Below, piece by piece: positions 44,526 to 52,393 of a DNA stretch of 64,000 nt (positions are counted from its first letter, which is position 1; every line of letters starts with the position of its first letter). Position numbers and translations under genes: made by a program. The notes beneath the pieces were generated by a model. The model was not told where the DNA came from. It searched no databases and worked only from the letters and a program-made list of their open reading frames with translations. Origin of the DNA: Massilia phosphatilytica (GTDB lineage Bacteria; Pseudomonadota; Gammaproteobacteria; Burkholderiales; Burkholderiaceae_D); contig NZ_PUIP01000018.1 in NCBI RefSeq assembly GCF_002968015.1, forward strand, positions 1-64,000. The letters run 5' to 3'.

Positions 44526-45584
44526 CAATGCCGCATGGGCCAATGCCTCCACCTCGTCGATGCCAACCTCGGCGACAAAGCTCGCATCGTGAGGGCAGCG
44601 GGTCCTTAGATTGTCCTGATCGCAGACCGGACAGCGCGTCCGCGCCGACAAGGCCGCGTGCAAGGTCGAGGGGCGCAACGGCATCCCTTCGATCAAATTC
44701 GTGAGCCAGAAGATGCCGACACTCGGTACCCCCAGGGCCAGGCCCAGGTGCAGCGGGCCGGTGTCGTTCGACACGAGCAGCGCGGCACGCGCCAGCAGGC
44801 CACACAACCCGCCCAGGCTCAGCCGGCCTGCGAGTGCGATGGCCGGCGCATGCATGCGCGCCACGACCTCGTGCGCGAGATCCATTTCGTCCGAAGAACC
44901 GTTCACCGCGATGCAGGCGCCGTCCTGCGCGAGCCGGTCGCCCAGCGCCGCGAACGACTGTGCCGGCCAGCGGCGGCGCGGATCGGTCGAACCCGGCTGC
45001 AGCACGATGAGCCGCTTGCCCGCCAGCACAGGCATGATCGCCGCCGCCTCGTGGCGATCCGCTTCCGTCAGCGCGAGTTCCGGTCGCGCGTCAGGCGATA
45101 ACCGCACCTCCGCACCGGCCAGGCCCGCAATCTCGAGCAAGGCCAGCCTGCGCTGGCTGGGCTCACGATACGGCACCCAGCGGTCGAGCAAGGGTACGCC
45201 CGGCGCGCATGTCCCCGCCGTCAGTCGCGCGCCAAAGCGCAACAGGAACGGATTCGAATGACGCCCTCCCCCGAACATCTGCAAGGCGAGATCGAAACGT
45301 TCCGCGCGCATCGCGCCGATGAAGCGCTCGACCTCTTCTGTTTCCGTCTCTGGTGCCCCCACACCTTGCACGGGCGGGACCTCGACGACCCGGTCGACTG
45401 GCCCGGGCCGCTCTCGCAGGAACGCGCGATGCCAGGCTTTTCCCGCCAGGACCAGTTCGGCCCGGGGATAGGCCTGCTTCAGCGCGTGCAGGGCCGGCAG
45501 TGCGAACACGAAGTCGCCCACCGCACTCGGGCGCAGCACGACGATCTTGCGCACGTCGCCGGGAAGATCACGGGTCGGTCGCAT
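44514..45584 (-). CDS. Glycosyltransferase family 9 protein (heptosyltransferase-like)
   Basis: A 356-residue GT9 enzyme, distinct in sequence from the neighbouring rightward one. It begins DVRKIVVLRPSAVGDFVFALPALHAL, the nucleotide-sugar fold, and later has VLQPGSTDPRRRWPAQSFAAL and VSNDTGPLHLGLALGVP. The last 50 residues hold CPVCDQDNLRTRCPHDA, a four-cysteine patch that could bind a metal. The ATG at 45584 overlaps the GT2 gene end by 17 nt. Likely adds a heptose or related sugar to LPS core or glycan. Confidence 0.9.
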   Translation of the reverse strand: MRPTRDLPGDVRKIVVLRPSAVGDFVFALPALHALKQAYPRAELVLAGKAWHRAFLRERPGPVDRVVEVPPVQGVGAPETETEEVERFIGAMRAERFDLALQMFGGGRHSNPFLLRFGARLTAGTCAPGVPLLDRWVPYREPSQRRLALLEIAGLAGAEVRLSPDARPELALTEADRHEAAAIMPVLAGKRLIVLQPGSTDPRRRWPAQSFAALGDRLAQDGACIAVNGSSDEMDLAHEVVARMHAPAIALAGRLSLGGLCGLLARAALLVSNDTGPLHLGLALGVPSVGIFWLTNLIEGMPLRPSTLHAALSARTRCPVCDQDNLRTRCPHDASFVAEVGIDEVEALAHAALVHQ

Positions 45585-46413
45585 CGTGCGGCTCGTCCTG
45601 TGGCTCGCTGAGCGGCAACACATAAGGCGCATCGATGGCCCGTGCCGTGATCGTCGTCGGCAGTTCCATGTGATACGCACCGGACGGCAGAATGGCGCAG
45701 CCGCCATGGCGCGCCATTACACGCTGCTGGGCCAGCACGTCCTCTCCGCAATGCTGGGGCGGCAGGTCACGCCAGAAGTCGAAGCCTCCCACGCCGCGCA
45801 GCTTGGCCGTATCGAACATCACGCACCCGCCGACCCAGGCGATCTTGTAGCGCCGGATCGTCCCGGTCCCGTCCTCCAGGCGGGTCTGCACGTGGAACAG
45901 GTTGGCCGCGCTATGCAGGTGATGACGCGCCCACGCCGGGCTGCCGGGCCGCACCGTTTCCGGCGTCACGGGGCCCTCCCAGAATTCGATCGCTTCCTGC
46001 ATCGGCCGCAACTGGCCCAGGTGGCTTAATCCGTGCAATGCACTGCCGACCAGGCCGCAGCGTTCTTCCTGGAGGACGAGATGCAGCCGGGCGACCAGGT
46101 CCGGTTCGAGGATCACGTCGTCGTCGACGAACAGGCAGCAGGACGAGCGCACCTGGGCCAGCAGGAAAGCGCGCTGTTCGGCCATGCCGCGGCGGCGCGG
46201 ACGCCGGAACGTGTCCACGCTGCGTCCGCTGACGCGCAGGTAGCGCAATACCGCTTGTACCTCGCCATGCGCGCAGACGCCGTCGCCGTCCGACTGGTCG
46301 GCGAGGACGATGCGCAAGGATGGCCAGGTCTGCGCGCCGAGCGCCGTCAGCGTGACCGCGAGCGCGGCGGGCCGGTTGCGGGTCGGGATCAGCACATCGA
46401 TCGTCTCGCTCAC
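45568..46413 (-). CDS. Glycosyltransferase family 2 protein
   Basis: A 281-residue GT-A glycosyltransferase. It has the family start IDVLIPTRNRPAALAVTL, the DxD-like metal site FVDDDVILEPD, and a later GEDVLAQQRVMARHGG acceptor-side segment. No membrane helix is present, so it acts at the cytoplasmic face. Start is GTG at 46413, overlapping the stop of the DUF4254 gene by four bases. Part of the leftward arm of the glycan island. Confidence 0.9.
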   Translation of the reverse strand: MSETIDVLIPTRNRPAALAVTLTALGAQTWPSLRIVLADQSDGDGVCAHGEVQAVLRYLRVSGRSVDTFRRPRRRGMAEQRAFLLAQVRSSCCLFVDDDVILEPDLVARLHLVLQEERCGLVGSALHGLSHLGQLRPMQEAIEFWEGPVTPETVRPGSPAWARHHLHSAANLFHVQTRLEDGTGTIRRYKIAWVGGCVMFDTAKLRGVGGFDFWRDLPPQHCGEDVLAQQRVMARHGGCAILPSGAYHMELPTTITARAIDAPYVLPLSEPQDEPHDATDP

Positions 46414-47033
46414 GGCGTCGCCCTTCCCTTCCCCTGCACCTGGCCATTCAGGTACGGGTTCAGCGCGGGATCGTTGTACATCTTGAATTGTCGATACAGC
46501 TTGAAATACGCCCGTCCGGCCCGTGCTTCCGTGAGCAGCAGGTCGAGGCAGGACATCAGGTCCTGGCGCTGCGCGAGCAGGCGGTCGAGCTTGGTGGTGC
46601 AGGCGCTGACGTGGGCGTCGTCCGCGTCAGCGCGTTGCGTCTGCGCGCGCATGTGGTGGACTTTGAGGGCGAGGATCGACAGCCGGTCGATCATGGCGCC
46701 GGCCGTTTCGCTGGAAAGCCGCGCGCCGGACTGGCACACGACGTGGCGCAGGTCGGCCAGCAGCGCTTCGTCGATGGATTCGACCGCGTCGTTGCGCTTC
46801 TGGTTGTAGCGGTCGATCAGGCGCTTGCCCGCAGCGATCTCGGCGGGCGGCACGTCAAGCCGGCGCGCCCGGTCTTCCTCGCGCCACAGCAGGCCGTTGT
46901 AGCGGTGGTTCGCATCGATCCATGCCCATACGCCAGGTTCGCCGGTGACATGTGACATCACCGGCCAATCGCGTTCGCGCAGCTGGCGGTCGTGGAACCA
47001 GACGACGGACACGGCATCGATTTCGCTTTGCAT
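46410..47033 (-). CDS. DUF4254 domain protein
   Basis: A 207-residue soluble, mostly helical protein matching the DUF4254 family, with NHRYNGLLWREEDRARR, IDRYNQKRNDAVESID and SETAGAMIDRLSILALKVHHM. The family is found in LPS and capsule gene clusters and has no proven activity; several conserved Arg, His and Glu residues hint at catalysis or binding. The ATG at 47033 is taken as MQSEIDAVSVVWFHDRQ is the typical start. It is the first gene of the leftward trio DUF4254-GT2-GT9, joined by overlaps. Confidence 0.88.
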   Translation of the reverse strand: MQSEIDAVSVVWFHDRQLRERDWPVMSHVTGEPGVWAWIDANHRYNGLLWREEDRARRLDVPPAEIAAGKRLIDRYNQKRNDAVESIDEALLADLRHVVCQSGARLSSETAGAMIDRLSILALKVHHMRAQTQRADADDAHVSACTTKLDRLLAQRQDLMSCLDLLLTEARAGRAYFKLYRQFKMYNDPALNPYLNGQVQGKGRATP

Positions 47034-47142
47034 GACAACTCCGATCCAGGGCAGACGAGCGACGTTTGCTTGGAGTACGCAGGCGTACTGGAGTTCTGCG
47101 GAATGCACACGGGTTTGGCAAAGCGCAAACCCGGAACACGGA

Positions 47143-48312
47143 TTACTTCAGCAGGCGCGACCGGCTGGCCACGAAGGCGATCAGGCAGGCCAGGCCCCCG
47201 ATGTAGGCGATGGCGATCTGCATGCCCATGCCCTGGGCGATGGCGCCGATGACCGGCGGGCCCATCAGGCTGCCGCTGTAGGCGAGGCTGGCGACGCCGG
47301 CCAGCGCCGCCGGACCTTGCGCGCCCGCCGCGCTGAACACGAACGGGAACACCAGCGCCATGCCCATGCCCGCGACGGCGAAGCCGAACAGGGCGAGGCA
47401 GGCGTTCGGCGACAGCACGGCGAAGAACAGGCCGGCGGCACCCAGCATCGAGCCGCTGGTGACGAGCGGGCGGGCACCGTAGCGCACCTTGAGCTTGTCG
47501 CCGACCAGGCGGGCCAGCAGCATCATCACGGAGAACGACGACAGGGCCAGCGGTGCCAGGCCGTCCGACGCACCGAAGTGCTCTTTCAGGAACACGCCGC
47601 TCCAGTCGGCGATGCTGCCTTCGGCCATCGAACCGAGGAAGCCGAGTGCGCCCAGGAACAGCAGCGGACCGCGCGGCAGCGAGAACGATTTTTTCTCGAC
47701 GGCTGCGCCGGCATCATCCGCTTCCAGCGCGGCGAAGCCGAAGTAGAGAGCCAGGCCCAGCGGACCGGCCAGCATCACGAAGTGGGTGAGCGGCGCGATG
47801 TGCAGGCCGGCCATCAGGCTGCCCAGGGTCGCCCCCGCCAGGCCGCCGGCGCAGCCGAGGCCGTGCAGTTTCGACAGTTCCGACTTGCCCGTCTGCTTTT
47901 CGCGCCGGGTAGCGGCCGAGTTGACGGCCACGTCGAACGTGCTGGCCGTGATGCCCAGGCTCAGGACGGCCATCATCAGCAGCGGCACGGTCGGTGCGCC
48001 GCCGATGGCGACCAGCACGGCCAGCAGGGCCAGGCCGGAAAACAGCATCGTCTTGCGGGCGCCGAGCGAACTCATCATGCGCGATGAAATCGGGTACGAC
48101 AGAACGGCACCGAGGCCGCCGCACAGCAGGACCATCGACAGCGCCGAGTGCGACACGTGCACGCGTTCGGCCATTGAAGGGATACGACCGGCCCACGAAC
48201 CCATGATCACGCCGAAGACTGTGAACAGGAGCGGCAGGGCGAACGACTGCGATTGCGCGAGCGGGAGGCTGCGGGAGCGGGCGGCAGTGGTAGCCGGCAG
48301 ATTATTTTGCAT
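47143..48312 (-). CDS. MFS transporter
   Basis: A 389-residue major facilitator with about twelve hydrophobic helices. It shows VFGVIMGSWAGRIPSMAERV in helix 1 and the loop following, the short cytoplasmic loop SRMMSSLGARKTMLF (helix 2-3 motif A-like) and a second-half counterpart. The family resembles bacterial MFS proteins of unknown substrate (sometimes compared with YbjJ-type). The ATG at 48312 begins MQNNLPATTAA; an upstream in-frame extension of 15 codons is possible. Monocistronic, leader carries palindromes. Confidence 0.88.
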   Translation of the reverse strand: MQNNLPATTAARSRSLPLAQSQSFALPLLFTVFGVIMGSWAGRIPSMAERVHVSHSALSMVLLCGGLGAVLSYPISSRMMSSLGARKTMLFSGLALLAVLVAIGGAPTVPLLMMAVLSLGITASTFDVAVNSAATRREKQTGKSELSKLHGLGCAGGLAGATLGSLMAGLHIAPLTHFVMLAGPLGLALYFGFAALEADDAGAAVEKKSFSLPRGPLLFLGALGFLGSMAEGSIADWSGVFLKEHFGASDGLAPLALSSFSVMMLLARLVGDKLKVRYGARPLVTSGSMLGAAGLFFAVLSPNACLALFGFAVAGMGMALVFPFVFSAAGAQGPAALAGVASLAYSGSLMGPPVIGAIAQGMGMQIAIAYIGGLACLIAFVASRSRLLK

Positions 48313-48321
48313 TGAGTCGAT

Positions 48322-48378
48322 ATCTTTTTTTAAAAGATTGTCTTGTTCGAAAAGCAAACGCCAACCGATTGGTTGGCG
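48322..48378 (-). promoter_or_regulatory. Two inverted repeats in the MFS gene leader
   Basis: CGCCAACC-gatt-GGTTGGCG (48359-48378) is a perfect 8-bp stem, and ATCTTT-tttt-aaaAGAT (about 48322-48338) is an AT palindrome next to the start codon. Both lie just upstream of the MFS gene on its minus-strand leader and could be operator sites. No regulator is known. Confidence 0.45.
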
Positions 48379-48598
48379 CGTGGAAAGCTGATGGGAGGCA
48401 ATTCTAAACGGTTTGTCGGAACTTTGCTTTGCCGCTCGGAAAAAACTTTTATGCGTTGCGGGATGCCGACAAACGCGGGCAGTTTGTAACCAGATGTGAA
48501 CTTATAACGAGAAATAAGCGCAGGCGTTATAAAAAATATAGTGAGATGAAAACGATTCCAAACTAGAATGACCGGGCCCAAAAACGGACAGGAAAACC

Positions 48599-49828
48599 AT
48601 GACGCATTCACCCGACATGCCCCGTACCGATGCCCGCCTCGACCTGGTCGACGCCCTGCGCGGCTTTGCGATCGTCTCGATCATGCTGCTGCATAACATC
48701 GAGCACTTCGATCTCTATTTTTCGCCGCCGGGCGAGCCGGCCTGGCTGAAGGGGCTGGGACAACACATCTGGGACGCGATGTTCGCGGTGTTCGGCGGTA
48801 AGTCGTATGCCATCTTCGCCCTGCTGTTCGGCCTGACGTTCCACTTGCAGTACGACGCCCGGGCCCGGCGCGGCGAGGATTTCCGGCCGCGCTTTGCCTG
48901 GCGGATGCTGCTCCTGCTCGGGTTCGGGCTGGTGAATTCCGCGTTCTATGAGGGCGACATCCTGGCGATGTATGCCGTGCTCGGCCTCGCGCTGATCCCG
49001 GTCGCGCGCCTGGGCACGTGGACCGTCTTCTTGCTTGCCTGCTTCCTCAGCCTGCAGCCGGTCGCGTGGTTGGATGCGTTCGCGGCACTGGGCAGTGCGC
49101 CGGGCAAGCTGCCGGATCCCGCTTCCTGGGCCTATTTCGGCCGTGCCGAGGAATACCTGAAGCATGGTTCGCTGCTCGACGTCTGGATCGGCAATCTCAC
49201 GAACGGCAAGCAGGCCGTGCTGCTGTGGAGCTGGGAAATGGGCCGCATCCTGCAGATCCCGGCACTGTTCATGTTCGGCATGCTGGCCGGGCGCCTCGGC
49301 CTGTTCGCCATGAACGACAGGAACATCGGCATCTGGCGGCGCGTCTTTTTCGGGGCGCTGCTGCTGCTCGGCCCGCTGATCTTCATTCATGGCCACCTGA
49401 ACGCGTGGATCCCCGCCGAAGCATTGCGCCGGCCGCTGAACGCCATCTGCACGCCGCTTCTCAACCTGGACATCATGCTGCTGCTCGTGACAGGCTTCGC
49501 GCTGCTGTATCGCCGTCCTGCCGGGGCGCGCGTGCTGGGCTCACTCCGCTGGCTGGGGCGGATGAGCCTGACGAGCTACATGATGCAATCGATCGTCGGC
49601 ACGACCCTGTACCACGGCTTCGGCTTCGGCCTGTACGCGGTGACCGGCACCGTCGCGGCGCTCTCGATCGGCATCGTGCTGGCCGCGCTGCAAGGGACCT
49701 TCAGCGCCTGGTGGCTGAAGCGCCACAAGCAGGGTCCGCTGGAAACGGTATGGCACCGCCTGACGTGGATCGGCGCGGCATCAAGCCAGCACGCTCAGCC
49801 CGCGACGCGCGTAAACAACCCCTCGTAG
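48599..49828 (+). CDS. DUF418 domain membrane protein (YeiB-like)
   Basis: A 409-residue polytopic membrane protein of the DUF418/YeiB family. It begins with RLDLVDALRGFAIVSIMLLHNI, a pattern resembling acyltransferase-3 proteins, and ends with the DUF418 core LRWLGRMSLTSYMMQSIVGT. About nine or ten helices are visible. Function in bacteria is unknown; a transport role has been suggested for the family. AGGA lies seven nt before the ATG. Its end overlaps the convergent glycolipid-binding-like gene by 34 nt. Confidence 0.9.
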   Translation: MTHSPDMPRTDARLDLVDALRGFAIVSIMLLHNIEHFDLYFSPPGEPAWLKGLGQHIWDAMFAVFGGKSYAIFALLFGLTFHLQYDARARRGEDFRPRFAWRMLLLLGFGLVNSAFYEGDILAMYAVLGLALIPVARLGTWTVFLLACFLSLQPVAWLDAFAALGSAPGKLPDPASWAYFGRAEEYLKHGSLLDVWIGNLTNGKQAVLLWSWEMGRILQIPALFMFGMLAGRLGLFAMNDRNIGIWRRVFFGALLLLGPLIFIHGHLNAWIPAEALRRPLNAICTPLLNLDIMLLLVTGFALLYRRPAGARVLGSLRWLGRMSLTSYMMQSIVGTTLYHGFGFGLYAVTGTVAALSIGIVLAALQGTFSAWWLKRHKQGPLETVWHRLTWIGAASSQHAQPATRVNNPS

Positions 49829-50343
49829 CGCAGGACGAGGCCGTCGTCATCGACGTCGAGGTCGGCGGCGAACGGGCGGGACAGGCTTTCGAACCGCACC
49901 CGGTCGGGCGTTACGCGCGTATACGCCTGCGCGACGGGCTGGACGTCGAGCTTGGGCAGGTCGACGTACGCGACGCGGATTTCCTGGCGCGCCTGCAGCG
50001 CGTCGCCCAGCCGCCGGATCGGCAACGTGTTCGTGAAAGGACTGCCGGACAGGTCGACATCCGTGCAGCCCTGCAGCGCCGGCAGCGGCGTGCCGTCCGC
50101 GTCGAGCCAGTTGCCGGCCCCGTCGGCGTGCAGGCTCACGGCACCCTTGCCCGCGACATGGACGTCGAGGCTGCGCACCCGCCATTGCTCGTCGCAGCGC
50201 AACAGATAACTACAGGCGAACAAGCGGCCGCCGGCGGGACCGATGAGGACGCCTTCCGCCGTCACGCCGGCCTCCCCGGTCTCCAGTTCGACATGTTCCA
50301 GACCGCCACCCTGCTCCGTTGCCCAGCGATAGCTGCGTTTCAC
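49795..50343 (-). CDS. Putative glycolipid-binding family protein (DUF1089)
   Basis: A 182-residue protein matching the putative glycolipid-binding family (PF06475-like), with RSYRWATEQGGGLEHVEL at the start, LRCDEQWRVRSLDV, and PFAADLDVDDDGLVLRYEGLFTR at the end. No signal peptide is seen. Start is GTG at 50343 with GGGGAGGA five nt upstream. It converges on the DUF418 gene with a 34-nt overlap of coding regions. Role unknown. Confidence 0.88.
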   Translation of the reverse strand: MKRSYRWATEQGGGLEHVELETGEAGVTAEGVLIGPAGGRLFACSYLLRCDEQWRVRSLDVHVAGKGAVSLHADGAGNWLDADGTPLPALQGCTDVDLSGSPFTNTLPIRRLGDALQARQEIRVAYVDLPKLDVQPVAQAYTRVTPDRVRFESLSRPFAADLDVDDDGLVLRYEGLFTRVAG

Positions 50344-50474
50344 GTCGTCCTCCCCGTGGTCCGTGCACGCTTAATGTAGCACCCCCGGGCCGAGTTGCGC
50401 GCCAGCGAAGAAGGCCACGCCGTATCATCATGACAAGACCTGCCGCAGTGGCAGGTTGCTGACAGGGAGACGCC

Positions 50475-51551
50475 GTGTTCGGGATCGATGCGCGTACGGC
50501 CCGCGTGGTGTGGACGGCCGCGCTGGTCATTGCAGGACTGTATGGTGTCTTTCTCGTGCGGACGACGCTGCTCGTGATGCTGATCGCCGTGCTGTTCAGC
50601 TACCTCATCTATCCGCTGTTCGTGCTGGCCCAGCGCGCCGCCGGCGGCCGGGTGCCGCGCACGCCCCTGCTGTGCCTGGTCTACCTCGTCGTCATCGCGC
50701 TCGTCGCGCTGGCCGTCGGGCTGTTCGGCAGCCAGGTGGCCGAGCAGGCGACGGCGCTGGCGCACCAGTTGCCGACCTTGCTCGATCCGGCCACGCTCGA
50801 ACGGCGCCTGCCGCTGCCCGGCCTGCTCGAACCCTTGCGTGCGCGCCTGGCCGCTTTCCTGCGCGAGCTGTTGCAGGGCGGCTCGGCAGAGGCGATGCCG
50901 TTCATGCGCAATGTCGGCTTCGGGTTGATGCACCTGGCCGGCAACCTGATCTATGTCGTCGTGGTCCCGATCATGAGTTTCCTGATGATCCTGCAGGCAC
51001 ACGTCTTCGACGAACTGCTCGTAACGATGCGCCACCGCCGCAACGGCGCCTTCTGGACGGACGTGCTGCACGGCCTGAACAGCTTGCTGTCGAGCTATGT
51101 ACGGGCGCTGGCCCTGCTGTCGCTGGCGACGCTCGTCGCCTACGGTCTCGTGCTGTCGCTGATGGGGGTGCCGTTCGCGCTGCTGCTGGCCGGCGTCGCG
51201 GCCGTGCTGGAAGTGATTCCCGTGCTGGGGCCGCTCGTCGCGGCGGCGGCCATCGTGGGCGTCGCCCTGTTCAGCGGCTACGAGCACGTGGGCTGGACCA
51301 TTGCCTTCATCGGCGGCTACCGCGTCTTCCAGGACTACATGCTGAACCCGTACCTGATGAGCGAAGGCGTGGACGTGCCGCCGATCCTCGTCGTGTTCGG
51401 CCTGCTCGCCGGCGAGGAACTGGCTGGCGTGTCCGGCATTTTCCTCTCGGTTCCCTTCCTGGCCGCGCTGCGGATGTTTGTCGTGCAAATGCGGCTGCAC
51501 CGTACCAAGGTCACGGCCACGCCCACGCCCGGTGATGCAAACGTGTTGTAA
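50475..51551 (+). CDS. AI-2E family transporter (PerM-like)
   Basis: A 358-residue membrane protein of the AI-2E/PerM family. Helices appear in three groups: residues about 12-65, 130-160 and 195-345, separated by a soluble stretch. The conserved segment AAVLEVIPVLGPLVAAAAIV and the GGYRVFQDYMLNPYLMSEGVDVPPI pattern are typical. Members act as exporters or sodium/proton antiporters; the name does not prove autoinducer transport. Start is GTG at 50475 with GGGAG upstream. Confidence 0.92.
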   Translation: MFGIDARTARVVWTAALVIAGLYGVFLVRTTLLVMLIAVLFSYLIYPLFVLAQRAAGGRVPRTPLLCLVYLVVIALVALAVGLFGSQVAEQATALAHQLPTLLDPATLERRLPLPGLLEPLRARLAAFLRELLQGGSAEAMPFMRNVGFGLMHLAGNLIYVVVVPIMSFLMILQAHVFDELLVTMRHRRNGAFWTDVLHGLNSLLSSYVRALALLSLATLVAYGLVLSLMGVPFALLLAGVAAVLEVIPVLGPLVAAAAIVGVALFSGYEHVGWTIAFIGGYRVFQDYMLNPYLMSEGVDVPPILVVFGLLAGEELAGVSGIFLSVPFLAALRMFVVQMRLHRTKVTATPTPGDANVL

Positions 51552-51576
51552 ACGCCACACGATGCCGCTATGCACA

Positions 51577-51594
51577 ACTGATAGCGCTATCAGT
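51577..51594. promoter_or_regulatory. LacI-family-type palindromic operator, upstream site
   Basis: ACTGATAGCGCTATCAGT is a perfect 18-bp palindrome with a central CG, the hallmark of LacI/GalR-family operators such as those of gluconate (GntR-type) repressors. It lies 26 nt after the AI-2E family gene and about 190 nt before gntK. A second, related site lies 145 nt downstream, suggesting looping. The regulator gene is not in the window. Confidence 0.7.
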
Positions 51595-51737
51595 CCCATT
51601 TCGCTGACTTCCCTCTGACACAACAGGAATATGCCCATCATTTCATGCAAATCGCATGGAATACCCCGGGCACGTTTCGCTCTGCAACATGAATAAACCT
51701 TTACAAAAGTGCCGCCTTATTGAAGACTTGGCAAAAA

Positions 51738-51753
51738 TGATAGCGCTAACGGT
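51738..51753. promoter_or_regulatory. LacI-family-type operator, proximal site
   Basis: TGATAGCGCTAACGGT shares TGATAGCGCTA with the upstream palindrome but its right half is degenerate. It lies 30 nt before the gntK start, so a bound repressor would block transcription or translation initiation. Likely recognised by the same LacI-family protein. Confidence 0.65.
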
Positions 51754-51782
51754 CGCTTCGAATTGACAGAAAGAGAGACAGA

Positions 51783-52319
51783 ATGGCATCACCAAGCGAT
51801 GTATTGAACCAGTCGGGCGAAGGCTACCGCTGGGTCGTCATGGGCGTTTGCGGTTGCGGCAAGAGCACGATCGCTGCCGCCCTCGCCGCCGCCTTCGACG
51901 TTGCCTTCCTCGAGGGCGACGCGTACCACCCTGCCCCGAACGTGGTCAAGATGTCGGCCGGCGTCCCGCTGACGGACGACGACCGCGCTGGCTGGCTGCA
52001 GGCCCTCGCCAACGAGATCGGTGCCGCGCGCGAACGCGGCACGGGCGTCGTCGTATCGTGCTCGGCACTCAAGCGGCGCTACCGCGACCTGCTGCGCAAG
52101 GCCGATCCGAACCTGCGCTTCGCGCATCTGCAAGGTCCGCGCGGCATGATCGCGGCGCGCATGCAGACGCGCATCGGCCACTACATGCCGATCACCCTGC
52201 TGGACAGCCAGTTGCGCGACCTCGAGCCGCTGCAGCCGGACGAGCCCGGCATTACCCTGGACATTACCCAGCCGCCAGAAACCCTGGTGGCCAGCATCAT
52301 CGCATCGATCAATCGATAA
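51783..52319 (+). CDS. gntK: Gluconokinase
   Basis: A 178-residue enzyme that phosphorylates D-gluconate to 6-phosphogluconate for the Entner-Doudoroff or pentose phosphate pathway. P-loop GVCGCGKST (residues 21-29), EGDAYHPAPNVVKMSAGVPLTDDDRAGWL and CSALKRRYRDLLR are the usual GntK motifs. Length is that of E. coli GntK (175). It is the first gene after two LacI-type operators. About 74 nt separate it from the TonB receptor gene. Cytoplasmic. Confidence 0.95.
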   Translation: MASPSDVLNQSGEGYRWVVMGVCGCGKSTIAAALAAAFDVAFLEGDAYHPAPNVVKMSAGVPLTDDDRAGWLQALANEIGAARERGTGVVVSCSALKRRYRDLLRKADPNLRFAHLQGPRGMIAARMQTRIGHYMPITLLDSQLRDLEPLQPDEPGITLDITQPPETLVASIIASINR

Positions 52320-52393
52320 GCAAGTCGTCGCAGCCCGGCACAGCCGCCCGTCCGAGGCGGCATGCCAACCACACGAGAACAATGGAGACTACC

